NCBI RefSeq assembly: GCF_009733595.1
Contig: NZ_WOFH01000003.1
Span: forward strand, 186,001-250,000
Source of the DNA: Actinomadura litoris
GTDB taxonomy: Bacteria > Actinomycetota > Actinomycetes > Streptosporangiales > Streptosporangiaceae
Direction: 5' to 3'
Length of the DNA: 64,000 bases
The notes below the pieces were generated by a model. It was not told the DNA's origin. It was given only the letters and a program-made list of their open reading frames with translations, and searched no databases. This document shows, one piece after another, positions 1 to 7,046 of the stretch. The translations under genes were made by a program, and so were the position numbers. The number at the start of each line of letters is the position of its first letter. Position 1 is the first letter of the stretch.

Positions 1-929
1 TTCAGCCGCCAGATCAGGTCGCTGTTGTTCCGCAGCTCCAGGCTGTTGGCGTAGAGGTCGCGGGTCGTGGTGTCGAGCAGCGCGTGGAAGTGCCCCGCCA
101 TGCTCACCGCCGCCGAGAACCGGTCGGAGTGCAGCATCGCGATCTTCGTCGCGCAGTACCCGCCGGTGGAGTACCCGGCGACGCCCCAGCCCGAGCGGTC
201 CCGGGCCGTGCGGTAGGTCTCCGCGACCGCCTCCGGGACGTCCTGCGCGAAGAACGTCTCGACCTTCGGGCCGCCGGGGACGTCGGCGCACTCGGTGTCC
301 CAGCCCTTCTCGACGGTGGGCCGCATCATCACGTAGATCATCGGCTGGAGCTGCCCGGCCTGCTGCGCCTTCGCGACGTCGGCGGGGATGTGCCCCTTGC
401 TGATCCACACGAACTTGTCCGACGCCGGATAGCCCGCGATGAAGATCACGACGGGCAGCCGCCTGTTCGCGTAGGCGGGCTGGAAGTACTGCGGCGGCAG
501 GTAGACGAACGCGTCCGACGACAGCCCCGTGCGGATGCCGCGGATGTCGAGGTGCTCCACCTGCCCGTCCCGCTCGGGGACGCGCCCGTGGCCGAGCGCG
601 GGCCCGAGGCTCGCGCGCACCGTCCGCACGACCTGCGAGGCCGCCGCCGCGTTCGGGTTGGGCGGCGGCCGGTCGCGCATCTCCTGGGCCTTGCCGCCCG
701 CCGCGCCCGCGAGATCGGCCCACGACCCGTAGAACAGGTAGTAGCTGTTCAGCGAGGTCACCAGCGTCACCAGCACGGCGAACTGGCAGCCGACCAGGAT
801 CAGCACGCGCGCGCCCACCGAGCGCGCGCCGGACGAGGCGACCCGCGGCCACGCCCACACCGTCACGGCCAGCAGGCCGGAGGTGATGAATGTCAGCAGA
901 CCGAGCAGCCCCCAGCTCGTCAGTCCCAC
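1..929 (-). CDS. Membrane-anchored esterase (PF00756-like), C-terminus beyond left edge
   Basis: Alpha/beta-hydrolase of the putative-esterase type, related to actinobacterial esterase D and mycolyltransferase-like proteins. About 310 residues are visible. The GTG start at 929 follows GGGGAGA by six bases. The N-terminus has two hydrophobic segments (about residues 4-25 and 38-60), then a linker rich in Ala, Pro and Asn, then the catalytic domain. The nucleophile elbow reads GYSTGGYC, with Ser as the expected nucleophile. The fold core LPVVIFIAGYP and the stretch MIYVMMRPTVEKGWDTECAD precede it. The acid and histidine are not visible because the gene runs off the window. The layout suggests a membrane-tethered enzyme with an extracytoplasmic hydrolase domain; the substrate is unknown. 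It stands alone, with about 200 non-coding bases upstream. Confidence 0.8.
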   Translation of the reverse strand, partial: MGLTSWGLLGLLTFITSGLLAVTVWAWPRVASSGARSVGARVLILVGCQFAVLVTLVTSLNSYYLFYGSWADLAGAAGGKAQEMRDRPPPNPNAAAASQVVRTVRASLGPALGHGRVPERDGQVEHLDIRGIRTGLSSDAFVYLPPQYFQPAYANRRLPVVIFIAGYPASDKFVWISKGHIPADVAKAQQAGQLQPMIYVMMRPTVEKGWDTECADVPGGPKVETFFAQDVPEAVAETYRTARDRSGWGVAGYSTGGYCATKIAMLHSDRFSAAVSMAGHFHALLDTTTRDLYANSLELRNNSDLIWRL

Positions 930-1129
930 TGCCGTCTCCCCTTGTACCGAAGGCACGTCCACGCGGATGTGCGAAGGAGCGATCGAGCCGCTGTACGGCG
1001 CGATCACGATGGGCGTTCAGCGGTTGAAGGCAACCGTGAACGGCGGGGTAGGGCAGGCCGTGCTCACAACGGCCGGCGCGCGGCGGGAATGTGCCGCGGC
1101 AGTTCAGGCGAAGACGCCGTGCCCGCTCT

Positions 1130-2053
1130 TCAGCCGGTCCATCGAACGGGAAGCCGTTCGAAGCCGTGACGGGCGTTTGACCGCAATAGTACCGGCTCTC
1201 CGGCGGGACGAACACGCCCAGGCCGGTCCAAAAGCGCGACGAGAAGGGCGCGCAGGTGAACCCGCGCGAGCGCCGCGCCGAGGCATGCCCGCTCGCCGTA
1301 TCCGAAGCACAAATGCGGGCGGACGCGCTGCTCCCGCAGCCGCCGCCGCGCGGCCCGGTTCGGCGTCCCCCCGAGCGGGACGCTCCGGAAGCGGTCGGGC
1401 ACGAACCGTCCGGGCTCGGCGAACACCGCCTCGTCATGGTTGGCGGACGCGAGCCACAGCGCGACCCGCTCACCGGCCAGCAGCGGCACCCCGCCGATCA
1501 CGGTGCCGCGCCGCATCGTCCGCCACACCTGGATGACGGGCGTCCACCAGCGCAGCATCTCCTCGACGGCGCTGTCGAGGAGGCCGTCGTCCGTCCTGCG
1601 CTCGCGCAGCCGCTCGTACTGCCCGGGGTGGCGCAGCAGCGCGTGCACGCCTCCGGCCAGCGTGTTGCGGAGCATCTCGGGGAGGCCGGTGACGACGTCC
1701 GCCATGAAGTCGACGGGCGCCCCGTCCGGCATCCGGTCGAGCATGGCCCTGGCCGGTGGGTCCATGTCGATGCGCGCGGCCTCGCCGCTCGGGGGCTCCT
1801 CGGGGGTGGCGTGCAGGCCGTCGTCGTGCTCCGGGGTGAAGAGTCCGGGGTGCGCCAGCGCGTGCCGGACGTCCTCGTAGCGCAGCACGGCCCAGGCGCC
1901 GGGGACATCGGAGAGCCGCCCGTCCAGCCAGACCACGGGGGTGCGCGCCCGGAGCCGTTCCAGCCGGTCGTAGGGGACGCCGCGCGCGTAGGTGTCCGGG
2001 CAGTCGAGGACCTCGGCGTCGGAGATGGGCAACGCGCCTCGGCGTTGAGGCAT
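1130..2053 (-). CDS. Cytochrome P450-like protein with two internal deletions, probably non-functional
   Basis: A 307-residue protein clearly derived from a bacterial cytochrome P450 of about 400-430 residues; the sequence style recalls the CYP125/CYP142 group. ATG at 2053 follows GGGAGGAGG. Conserved parts kept: IDMDPPA, the K-helix EEMLR (ExxR), the segment LWLASANHDEAVF and the haem loop FGYGERACLG, where the usual His before the Cys is Arg. Two stretches are missing in frame: helices B'-C just after DPPA, and nearly everything from the ADVVTGLP region to the end of the I-helix. Only EMLRNTLAGG remains of the usual ETTRNTLSGG, so the oxygen-activating Thr is gone. Roughly 110-140 residues are lost by comparison with the family. 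The frame stays open, but normal P450 folding or catalysis is unlikely. Confidence 0.75.
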   Translation of the reverse strand: MPQRRGALPISDAEVLDCPDTYARGVPYDRLERLRARTPVVWLDGRLSDVPGAWAVLRYEDVRHALAHPGLFTPEHDDGLHATPEEPPSGEAARIDMDPPARAMLDRMPDGAPVDFMADVVTGLPEMLRNTLAGGVHALLRHPGQYERLRERRTDDGLLDSAVEEMLRWWTPVIQVWRTMRRGTVIGGVPLLAGERVALWLASANHDEAVFAEPGRFVPDRFRSVPLGGTPNRAARRRLREQRVRPHLCFGYGERACLGAALARVHLRALLVALLDRPGRVRPAGEPVLLRSNARHGFERLPVRWTG

Positions 2054-2227
2054 GGGGGACCTCCTCCCTCAAGGCGGACGCTAACGCACCGGAGCAGACC
2101 CGGTATGTCCGGTTTCGGCCGCATCCGATGCCGGCGGCGGGTGCCGGAGAAGTTGCCTAGCGCGGCGAAGTACCCCGGATTGTGTTAGATTTTCCCTGCT
2201 TGATGGGGGTTTAAAGGGGTGCACGGG

Positions 2228-2365
2228 GTGAACCGCAAGAAGCTCGGCCTGCTGGCCGTCGCGTTCGTTTTGACCATCGCTCTGATGGAGGTCCTGGCGC
2301 TCAAGCTGGGCTCGATGGATTTCCTGGCGCCGCAGCAGAAGCCGGCGGTCGCCGACCGCCGCTGA
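2228..2365 (+). CDS. Small single-span membrane protein (45 aa), unknown function
   Basis: A short open frame of 45 codons starting at GTG 2228. AAAGGGG lies eight bases upstream. An in-frame GTG at 2219 would add three residues. The product has a basic N-terminus (NRKK), a hydrophobic stretch at about residues 6-26 that could span the membrane once, and a polar tail ending in ADRR. I recognise no family. It lies alone between the P450 remnant and the hydrolase, both on the opposite strand, and its stop is ten bases from the end of the converging hydrolase gene. Codon pattern and ribosome site make it plausible, but nothing proves it is expressed. Confidence 0.5.
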   Translation: MNRKKLGLLAVAFVLTIALMEVLALKLGSMDFLAPQQKPAVADRR

Positions 2366-2374
2366 CCGCGCGGC

Positions 2375-3259
2375 TCACACGCGTTCGGCGAGAAAACCCA
2401 GCACGACCTCGGCCACCTCGTCGGGAACCTCCTCGGCGAGATCATGTCCGGCGTCGAAGACATGGCCGGTGACGTCGTCGGCCATGAAACGCATCTGGCT
2501 CTCGTTCCGTGCGCCGATGAACGCCGAACCGCCGAGGGCCAGCACGGGTATGTCGAGCCGGGTCCGCGCGGCCTCCCGGTTCTGCTCGGCGTCGACGAGC
2601 ATCGCCCGGTAGATCGCCAGCATGGACCGAATGCCGCCGGGCATCGAATAGCAGCGCACATACTCCTCGACCGCGTCGGGCGTCGCGCTGTCGGGGCGGC
2701 TCCGCTCGAACTTCACCATGTAGGTGATCAGCTCCCGCTCATGCCCGGCGATGAGCATCTCGGGGACGTCCGGCTGGAAATAGAAGCCCAGGTGCCACAT
2801 ATGCATTCCGCCGTGCACGTTCTCCGAGGTCAAAGCCGTGTGGTCCTCGAAACCGAAGCCGGGGAACAATGCCTCCGCGAACACCAGCGCCGAGACGTGT
2901 CCCCGGTGCCGGGCCGCGAGCTGGTAGCCGATGACCGCTCCCCAGTCCTCGCCCATCACGCTGTAGGACGCGTGCCCGAGATGCGCCATCAGCTCGGCGA
3001 TGTCGTCGGCCATCGTCGCGGAGTCGAATCCGTCCGCGGGACGGGCGGAGTCCCCGAGCCCGCGAAGATCCGGCACCACGACCGTGTACCGCTCGGTCAG
3101 CCGGGGGACGAGATGACGCCAGTGGTACCCGGTCTTGGGCACGCCGTGCAGCAGCACGATCACCGGGCCGGAGCCGCCCGTCCGGTAGTGCAGGCTCGTC
3201 CCGTTCACGTCGGCGCGCCCGCTGCGGACGGCCGCCCCGCGATGGTCGAGGATCATCAT
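2375..3259 (-). CDS. Alpha/beta hydrolase, epoxide hydrolase-like
   Basis: A 294-residue alpha/beta hydrolase. The frame stays open further upstream, but ATG at 3259 is preceded by AGGGAGCGGGA and begins just before the conserved first strand. Oxyanion motif HGVP lies at about 39-42. The nucleophile elbow is GEDWGA with Asp at about 105, as in epoxide hydrolases and haloalkane dehalogenases rather than Ser esterases. The catalytic His is probably that of GHDLAEEVP (about 272). These features predict a soluble cytoplasmic enzyme that hydrolyses an epoxide or similar substrate through an Asp-ester intermediate. It is divergent from an HxlR regulator, with a perfect inverted repeat in the shared 94-base gap, so it is the likely target of that regulator. 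Confidence 0.82.
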   Translation of the reverse strand: MMILDHRGAAVRSGRADVNGTSLHYRTGGSGPVIVLLHGVPKTGYHWRHLVPRLTERYTVVVPDLRGLGDSARPADGFDSATMADDIAELMAHLGHASYSVMGEDWGAVIGYQLAARHRGHVSALVFAEALFPGFGFEDHTALTSENVHGGMHMWHLGFYFQPDVPEMLIAGHERELITYMVKFERSRPDSATPDAVEEYVRCYSMPGGIRSMLAIYRAMLVDAEQNREAARTRLDIPVLALGGSAFIGARNESQMRFMADDVTGHVFDAGHDLAEEVPDEVAEVVLGFLAERV

Positions 3260-3284
3260 TCCCGCTCCCTGTGCTCTCTTCTGG

Positions 3285-3309
3285 TTACTCGGGAACCGTA
3301 AGCGAGTAA
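3285..3309. promoter_or_regulatory. Inverted repeat between hydrolase and HxlR genes (candidate operator)
   Basis: TTACTCG at 3285-3291 and its exact inverse complement CGAGTAA at 3303-3309, separated by 11 bases. It sits midway between the divergent starts at 3259 and 3354. HxlR proteins act as dimers on such sites next to their own gene, so this is the best candidate operator. The role is inferred from position and symmetry only. Confidence 0.55.
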
Positions 3310-3353
3310 GCTCCGACCTGGAAGAACGCACTTCTTGGTGAGAGAGGAACCCG

Positions 3354-3773
3354 GTGGAAACCGAGCAGGCAGGCCGCGCCCCCGACGACGCGGACGTGAC
3401 GCGCGCCGACTCCCTGGCCCGCGAGATCTTCTCCGGCGTCGCCAACAAGTGGGCCCTGCTGGCCATCAACATCCTGGGGGAGCGCACGCTGCGCTTCACC
3501 GAGCTGCGCACCGAGCTGGAGGGCATCAGCCACAAGATGCTCACCCAGACGCTGCGCGGCCTGGAGCGGGACGGAGTGGTGCACAGAACCGTGTACCCCA
3601 CCGTCCCGCCGCGCGTGGAGTACCACCTGACGGAGCCGGGCAAGGTGCTGCGAGTGACGGTCAACGCCATGTGCGCCTGGACCCGCCGCTACCTGACCGA
3701 GATCGAGGACTCCCGCCGCCGCTTCGACGCCAAGAGGAAAAGCGGTCACACCGAGTCGTCCTCCTCGAACTGA
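3354..3773 (+). CDS. HxlR-family winged-helix transcriptional regulator
   Basis: A 139-residue DNA-binding protein of the HxlR (MarR-related) family. GTG start at 3354, preceded by GAGAGAGGAA. Family landmarks are ANKWALLAINIL (the usual GGKW..LIL helix), RFTELRTELEGISHKMLTQTLRGLERDGVVHR (recognition helix and start of the wing), YPTVPPRVEYHLTEPGK (wing) and a C-terminal dimer helix. The cysteine often found just before the first helix is absent, so formaldehyde-type sensing is not indicated. It probably controls itself and the divergent hydrolase. Its last 28 bases overlap the converging gene at 3746. Confidence 0.9.
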   Translation: METEQAGRAPDDADVTRADSLAREIFSGVANKWALLAINILGERTLRFTELRTELEGISHKMLTQTLRGLERDGVVHRTVYPTVPPRVEYHLTEPGKVLRVTVNAMCAWTRRYLTEIEDSRRRFDAKRKSGHTESSSSN

Positions 3774-4150
3774 CCCTCGTCCGGAACGCGGACGGCGCCA
3801 TTGAGCACAGCGTCGATGCGCTCCGCCGCAGCCGTGGGATCGTCGCAGGGCGCAAGCAGCCCATGCCGTTCCTCAGGCCCGTCGATCCGGTAGTAGGCCC
3901 AGGTCCGTCCGGGCGCCGCATGGACGATCATCACGACCTTGAGCCGATCGCCGGGCCGGGGCGTGCACACCCACAGCAGCAAAGGCCGTGTGGGAAACCG
4001 CTCGGCGCGATAAAGCTTGAGGCACCGGTAGCCCTTCTTGCCGAGCGCGTGGGCGAGCAGATCCAGATGCCCGATGGCGGCGGCGCGCCCCCACGGGATC
4101 CGCATGGCCCGCCTCCACCGCCGTCGCGTCAGACCGCGCAGCGCGCCCAT
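3746..4150 (-). CDS. Actinobacterial hypothetical protein next to anti-sigma-like ATPase
   Basis: A 134-residue protein of no family I can name. ATG at 4150 lies inside the end of the upstream ATPase gene (22-base overlap) and follows GGGGAAG, which suggests translational coupling. A second ATG at 4105 would remove 15 basic residues. Visible features: a strongly basic N-terminus (TRRRWRRAMR), GHLDLLAHALGKKGYRCLKLY, a hydrophobic strand LLLWVCTPRPGDRLKVVMIV and an acidic tail. The pattern fits a small alpha/beta protein. Pairing with an RsbW-like ATPase and an XRE/DUF397 locus suggests a shared regulatory role, but none is shown. Confidence 0.6.
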   Translation of the reverse strand: MGALRGLTRRRWRRAMRIPWGRAAAIGHLDLLAHALGKKGYRCLKLYRAERFPTRPLLLWVCTPRPGDRLKVVMIVHAAPGRTWAYYRIDGPEERHGLLAPCDDPTAAAERIDAVLNGAVRVPDEGQFEEDDSV

Positions 4151-4527
4151 ACGATCTTCCCCTCCTCATTCAGCGGACGGACACCCCAGTCATGGACGAG
4201 CGCGGCCACCAGTGCCAGCCCGCGCCCGCAGAGGTCATGGAGTTCGGCGGCCCGGATCACGGGCATTCCGGCCCCCTGATCCCAGACCTCGATTCCCACC
4301 AGCCCGCCCCCTTCCTCGGGGACGACCCGGACGACGATGTGCCCGAATCCCACGTGCCTGTAGGCATTGGTCACCAATTCGGTAACCACGAGCCGCCCGA
4401 CATGGTCGTCGGCGACCCCCATCTCCCAGAACCGCGCACTGACGAATCGCCGCGCACAAGCAGCCGCAAGACCAGTAGGCGCAAGTACGAGAACTGACGG
4501 TTCCGGCGTAAGCGCTATCGCTGGCAT
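4129..4527 (-). CDS. ATP-binding protein, anti-sigma/RsbW-like HATPase
   Basis: A 132-residue GHKL ATPase domain protein. ATG at 4527 with AAGGGGG eight bases upstream is preferred over the longer open frame back to 4635. The N-box reads VVTELVTNAYRH, with the Mg-binding Asn, and the G1 box reads WDQGAGMP, followed by GRGLALVAALVHDWG. Such small stand-alone ATPases in actinomycetes resemble RsbW/SpoIIAB anti-sigma kinases and are commonly found beside XRE-DUF5753 and DUF397 genes, as here. It is divergent from the XRE gene and overlaps the next gene on its own strand. Confidence 0.85.
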   Translation of the reverse strand: MPAIALTPEPSVLVLAPTGLAAACARRFVSARFWEMGVADDHVGRLVVTELVTNAYRHVGFGHIVVRVVPEEGGGLVGIEVWDQGAGMPVIRAAELHDLCGRGLALVAALVHDWGVRPLNEEGKIVWARCAV

Positions 4528-4609
4528 CGGAGACCCCCTTCCAGCATGGGCGGCAAAGATGATCTCGGACGAGGTCCTCACCGCAAGCTGGTACATCCCG
4601 ACCAAAATC

Positions 4610-4648
4610 ACTCTGTGTTGTGGAACGGTCACCATGAAGCCACAGAGT
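4610..4648. promoter_or_regulatory. Spaced inverted repeat upstream of the XRE gene
   Basis: ACTCTGTG at 4610-4617 and its exact inverse complement CACAGAGT at 4641-4648, separated by 23 bases (centres about three helical turns apart). It lies in the 206-base gap between the ATPase (minus) and XRE (plus) genes, 86 bases before the XRE start. Possible operator for the XRE protein; function inferred. Confidence 0.35.
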
Positions 4649-4733
4649 CGCGTAGGTTAATAGGTGACCCCCGAAGCACCCGCATTCCAGTCGCCTTCGT
4701 TAGCGCTCCGCTCGCCCCCGACGGGAGACCGAA

Positions 4734-5537
4734 ATGGCTGAGACCAGCGGCAAGGCCAAGGACAATCCCGAACTCCGGACGTTTGGCGCGGAGGTCAGGC
4801 GCTTGCGCGAGGGAGCTGGGCTCAACCAGGCCGAACTGGCCGTACTGGTACATGTCTCACGTGCCTACATCAGTCATGTCGAGCGCGGCAGGACGCGCTG
4901 CCGTTATGACTTCGCGGAACGCTTGGACATCGCGCTGCGTGCTAACGGCGAGATCATTCGGGCCTGGGACGATCTGCTGGAAGCGATCAAGTCGATCAGG
5001 TACGCCGCCTACTTCGTCGACTTCCCCAAGGCGGAGTTGACCGCCAACCTGATCCGTGTCTATGAGACGCACATCGTGAACGGCCTCTTCCAGACCGAGC
5101 GCTACGCCAGCGCGATCCTCAAGAGCCCCGATGACGTCACCACCCGGATGACCAGGCAGAAGCAGGTCATGAGTGACCCGTTGCCGAAGATATTCGTGGT
5201 GCTGGAGGAGAGCGTCCTGCACAGGCAGGTCGGATCGGCCGATGTCATGCGCGAGCAGTTGGAGTTCCTGTACGAGCTGTCCCATCGGGACGGCGTCCGG
5301 CTCCAGGTGCTCCCCACCGTCTACGTGGAGGAAGCCCGAGCGGCCTTTGCCATCGCCACCCAGGCAGACCGCAGCGAAGCCGCATACGTCGTTACCGCCA
5401 CCGGTGGCATCACCAGCGCAGATCCGGCAGATGCGGCCAACCTCCACGTAAGGTTCGCTAGTCTGCAAGCAGAGGCACTCAACGTGAGAGATTCTCGGGC
5501 GCTGATCAGAAAGGTGATCGAGGAGAGATGGACCTGA
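4734..5537 (+). CDS. XRE-family regulator with DUF5753 domain
   Basis: A 267-residue regulator. The helix-turn-helix is at about residues 18-75 (FGAEVRRLREGAGLNQAEL, then VSRAYISHVERGRT). The rest (about 90-265) is the DUF5753 ligand/partner domain, recognised by ETHIVNGLFQTERYA and LQVLPTVYVE. ATG at 4734 follows GGGAGACCGAA. This is the WhiJ-like architecture seen many times per genome in Streptomyces and relatives, where it works with a DUF397 partner and often an ATPase. The next gene overlaps it by ten bases. It probably acts in a developmental or metabolic regulatory switch; the target is unknown. Confidence 0.92.
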   Translation: MAETSGKAKDNPELRTFGAEVRRLREGAGLNQAELAVLVHVSRAYISHVERGRTRCRYDFAERLDIALRANGEIIRAWDDLLEAIKSIRYAAYFVDFPKAELTANLIRVYETHIVNGLFQTERYASAILKSPDDVTTRMTRQKQVMSDPLPKIFVVLEESVLHRQVGSADVMREQLEFLYELSHRDGVRLQVLPTVYVEEARAAFAIATQADRSEAAYVVTATGGITSADPADAANLHVRFASLQAEALNVRDSRALIRKVIEERWT

Positions 5538-5713
5538 GCAAGGTTGTGTGGCGCAAGGCTTCGCGCAGCACGGTGGAAAACGACAACTGCGTTGAGTTGG
5601 CGCTCGCGACCGGAGTCGTGGCTGTTCGTGACAGCAAAGACCCCGAAGGTCCCAAGCTCATCTTGAGCCGGAGCGACTTTCGCCGCTTCGCCGACAGGCT
5701 CAAGAGCATCTAG
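5528..5713 (+). CDS. DUF397 protein, partner of the XRE regulator
   Basis: A 61-residue DUF397 protein. The diagnostic pattern is VVWRKASRS....NCVELA at the N-terminus, then VAVRDSKDPEGPKL and FRRFADRLK at the end. ATG at 5528 lies within the last codons of the XRE gene, so the two are translationally coupled. DUF397 proteins are small partners of XRE-DUF5753 regulators and in known cases antagonise them (WhiJ-type systems). The function here is inferred from that pairing. Confidence 0.92.
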   Translation: MDLSKVVWRKASRSTVENDNCVELALATGVVAVRDSKDPEGPKLILSRSDFRRFADRLKSI

Positions 5714-5731
5714 GGCCGGTGTCCGGCCGCG

Positions 5732-6619
5732 CTAGGGGCGGGGGGCGCAGACGACGCCTCCCTCTATGTCGTAGCCGGGAACGCCGGGGTTGAGGGCGGT
5801 GACTCGCCAGTCGCTCTCGCCGATGGTGTGGGGCTTGCTGGACCTCAGAGAGGCGTTCGACCTGAACGTGACACCGATGCTGCGCTCCCCGGCCGGGCAG
5901 GCCCAGAGCGGCCCCCGGTCGTTGGGATAGGAACTCTGCCACTCATTGTGCCAGTAGGTGCTGCCGTCGTAAGCGGTGGCGCAGATCGCGTAAACGTCGA
6001 TCTCGACGGTGCCGGCGTCAGTTCGAAAACCCCTCGCGCCCGCGTAGGTGATCGTGCTGGACGGGTTGGTCCACATGCTGCTGGTGGTCAGTGCCGCAGT
6101 GGGGCCCTTGGCTTCACCTCCGACGTTCACCATGTATTCGTACGGGTAATTGAAGATTGAGCAGGTCTGCCCAACGTTATCTCCGTTGGGCACGATGCCC
6201 GTCTGTTTGACGATCCGGTAGCCGGGCGACGGGGTGGCGCACATGGCGTACCAGGTCATCTCGAAGGGCGTGGGGTCGTCCTTGATGGAACGGGCCTTGA
6301 CCACCCACCCGGTGTCGGCGACGGGATAGGAGGCGGACACGGTGTGCTCGATGGGGAGTTCGAACCCGCCTCCCAGTGGCTGCTTGCCCGGAGGACAGTG
6401 GGCGATCTTGGCCTCGTAGGGCGCGACCGTCCCGGTCTCCCGCACCATTTCCAGGTCGGTCAACCGGTACGGGGCCGCCGCGCCGGTGGCCGAGGACGGG
6501 ACGGCCGAGGCCACGGACGGCGAGACACCGGTAACGGCGGCGGTGGCCATCAGGGCGAGCGCGGCGGCCACGGCACGGCTGTGCGCCAGGAGGCCGGTGT
6601 GGGAGCGTCGGGACAGCAA
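5732..6619 (-). CDS. Secreted protein with three cysteine-pair repeats, unknown function
   Basis: A 295-residue protein. The chosen start is TTG at 6619, since AGGAG lies five bases before it. It gives a clear signal peptide: RRS, hydrophobic AVAAALALMATAAV, then small residues up to about position 40. The mature part has six Cys (75, 127, 153, 213, 241, 291) falling into three similar blocks of about 55-65 residues. Each block opens near CP-G or QTC and closes with YAxCA or VVCA, which suggests three disulfide-closed beta units. CPPGKQPLGGG and CPAGERSIG recall glycine-rich repeats of secreted actinobacterial proteins. No catalytic motif is visible. The gene stands alone; the frame upstream of TTG is open but composition-driven. 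Confidence 0.7.
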   Translation of the reverse strand: MLSRRSHTGLLAHSRAVAAALALMATAAVTGVSPSVASAVPSSATGAAAPYRLTDLEMVRETGTVAPYEAKIAHCPPGKQPLGGGFELPIEHTVSASYPVADTGWVVKARSIKDDPTPFEMTWYAMCATPSPGYRIVKQTGIVPNGDNVGQTCSIFNYPYEYMVNVGGEAKGPTAALTTSSMWTNPSSTITYAGARGFRTDAGTVEIDVYAICATAYDGSTYWHNEWQSSYPNDRGPLWACPAGERSIGVTFRSNASLRSSKPHTIGESDWRVTALNPGVPGYDIEGGVVCAPRP

Positions 6620-7046
6620 AACGTCTCCTTCCCGTGAAGGCACCGCCGCTGCGCCCCGCCGTGGGGCTCCGGTGGGCGGCGAGCATCTCACCGCCTCCCC
6701 GCACCGCCAAGCCCCCCGGGACTTCCGGCCTCCACCCCCACCCCCCCGACGACGGCCCCAACCCCGGCGAACCCGCGCTGAACTGCGGGGTCTCGGGGAA
6801 CCCCGCCCTCGGACCACGAGTCCGAAACCGGCCGGGGGAGCCGAGGACGCTCGGCCTCCGGCTACAGGTTCGACCGGCACGGTCCGCCGGGGCGGGAGGG
6901 GCTCGGGTTGCTGCGGTGTCGACAGAACGAAACCGAACGGCAACCGTGCCATGGCCGTTGCGGAACGTTACGGTTTATCACGTGTTGTGCTCTCCTTGAT
7001 GAATAAGGCGGTGAACACCGCGTATCAGATCATGGGGGAGGCATTG
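6620..7046. other. 427-base gap between divergent genes, no gene seen
   Basis: The stretch must hold the promoters of the secreted repeat protein (minus) and the hydrolase-PKS pair (plus). The left half is very C-rich on the plus strand (about 6650-6860). The right end is more AT-rich, with TTTATCACGTGTTG near 6973-6986 that contains a CACGTG hexamer. No convincing -35/-10 pair, tRNA or repeat was found. Confidence 0.4.

Noticed and set aside
3260-3670. An N-terminal extension of the epoxide-hydrolase-like gene up to 3670
   Set aside because: It would cross the HxlR gene on the other strand and lacks a ribosome site; ATG 3259 has one and starts at the conserved domain.
6620-6952. An N-terminal extension of the secreted repeat protein
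   Set aside because: The added sequence is Arg/Gly-rich and would bury the signal peptide; TTG 6619 has AGGAG at the right distance.
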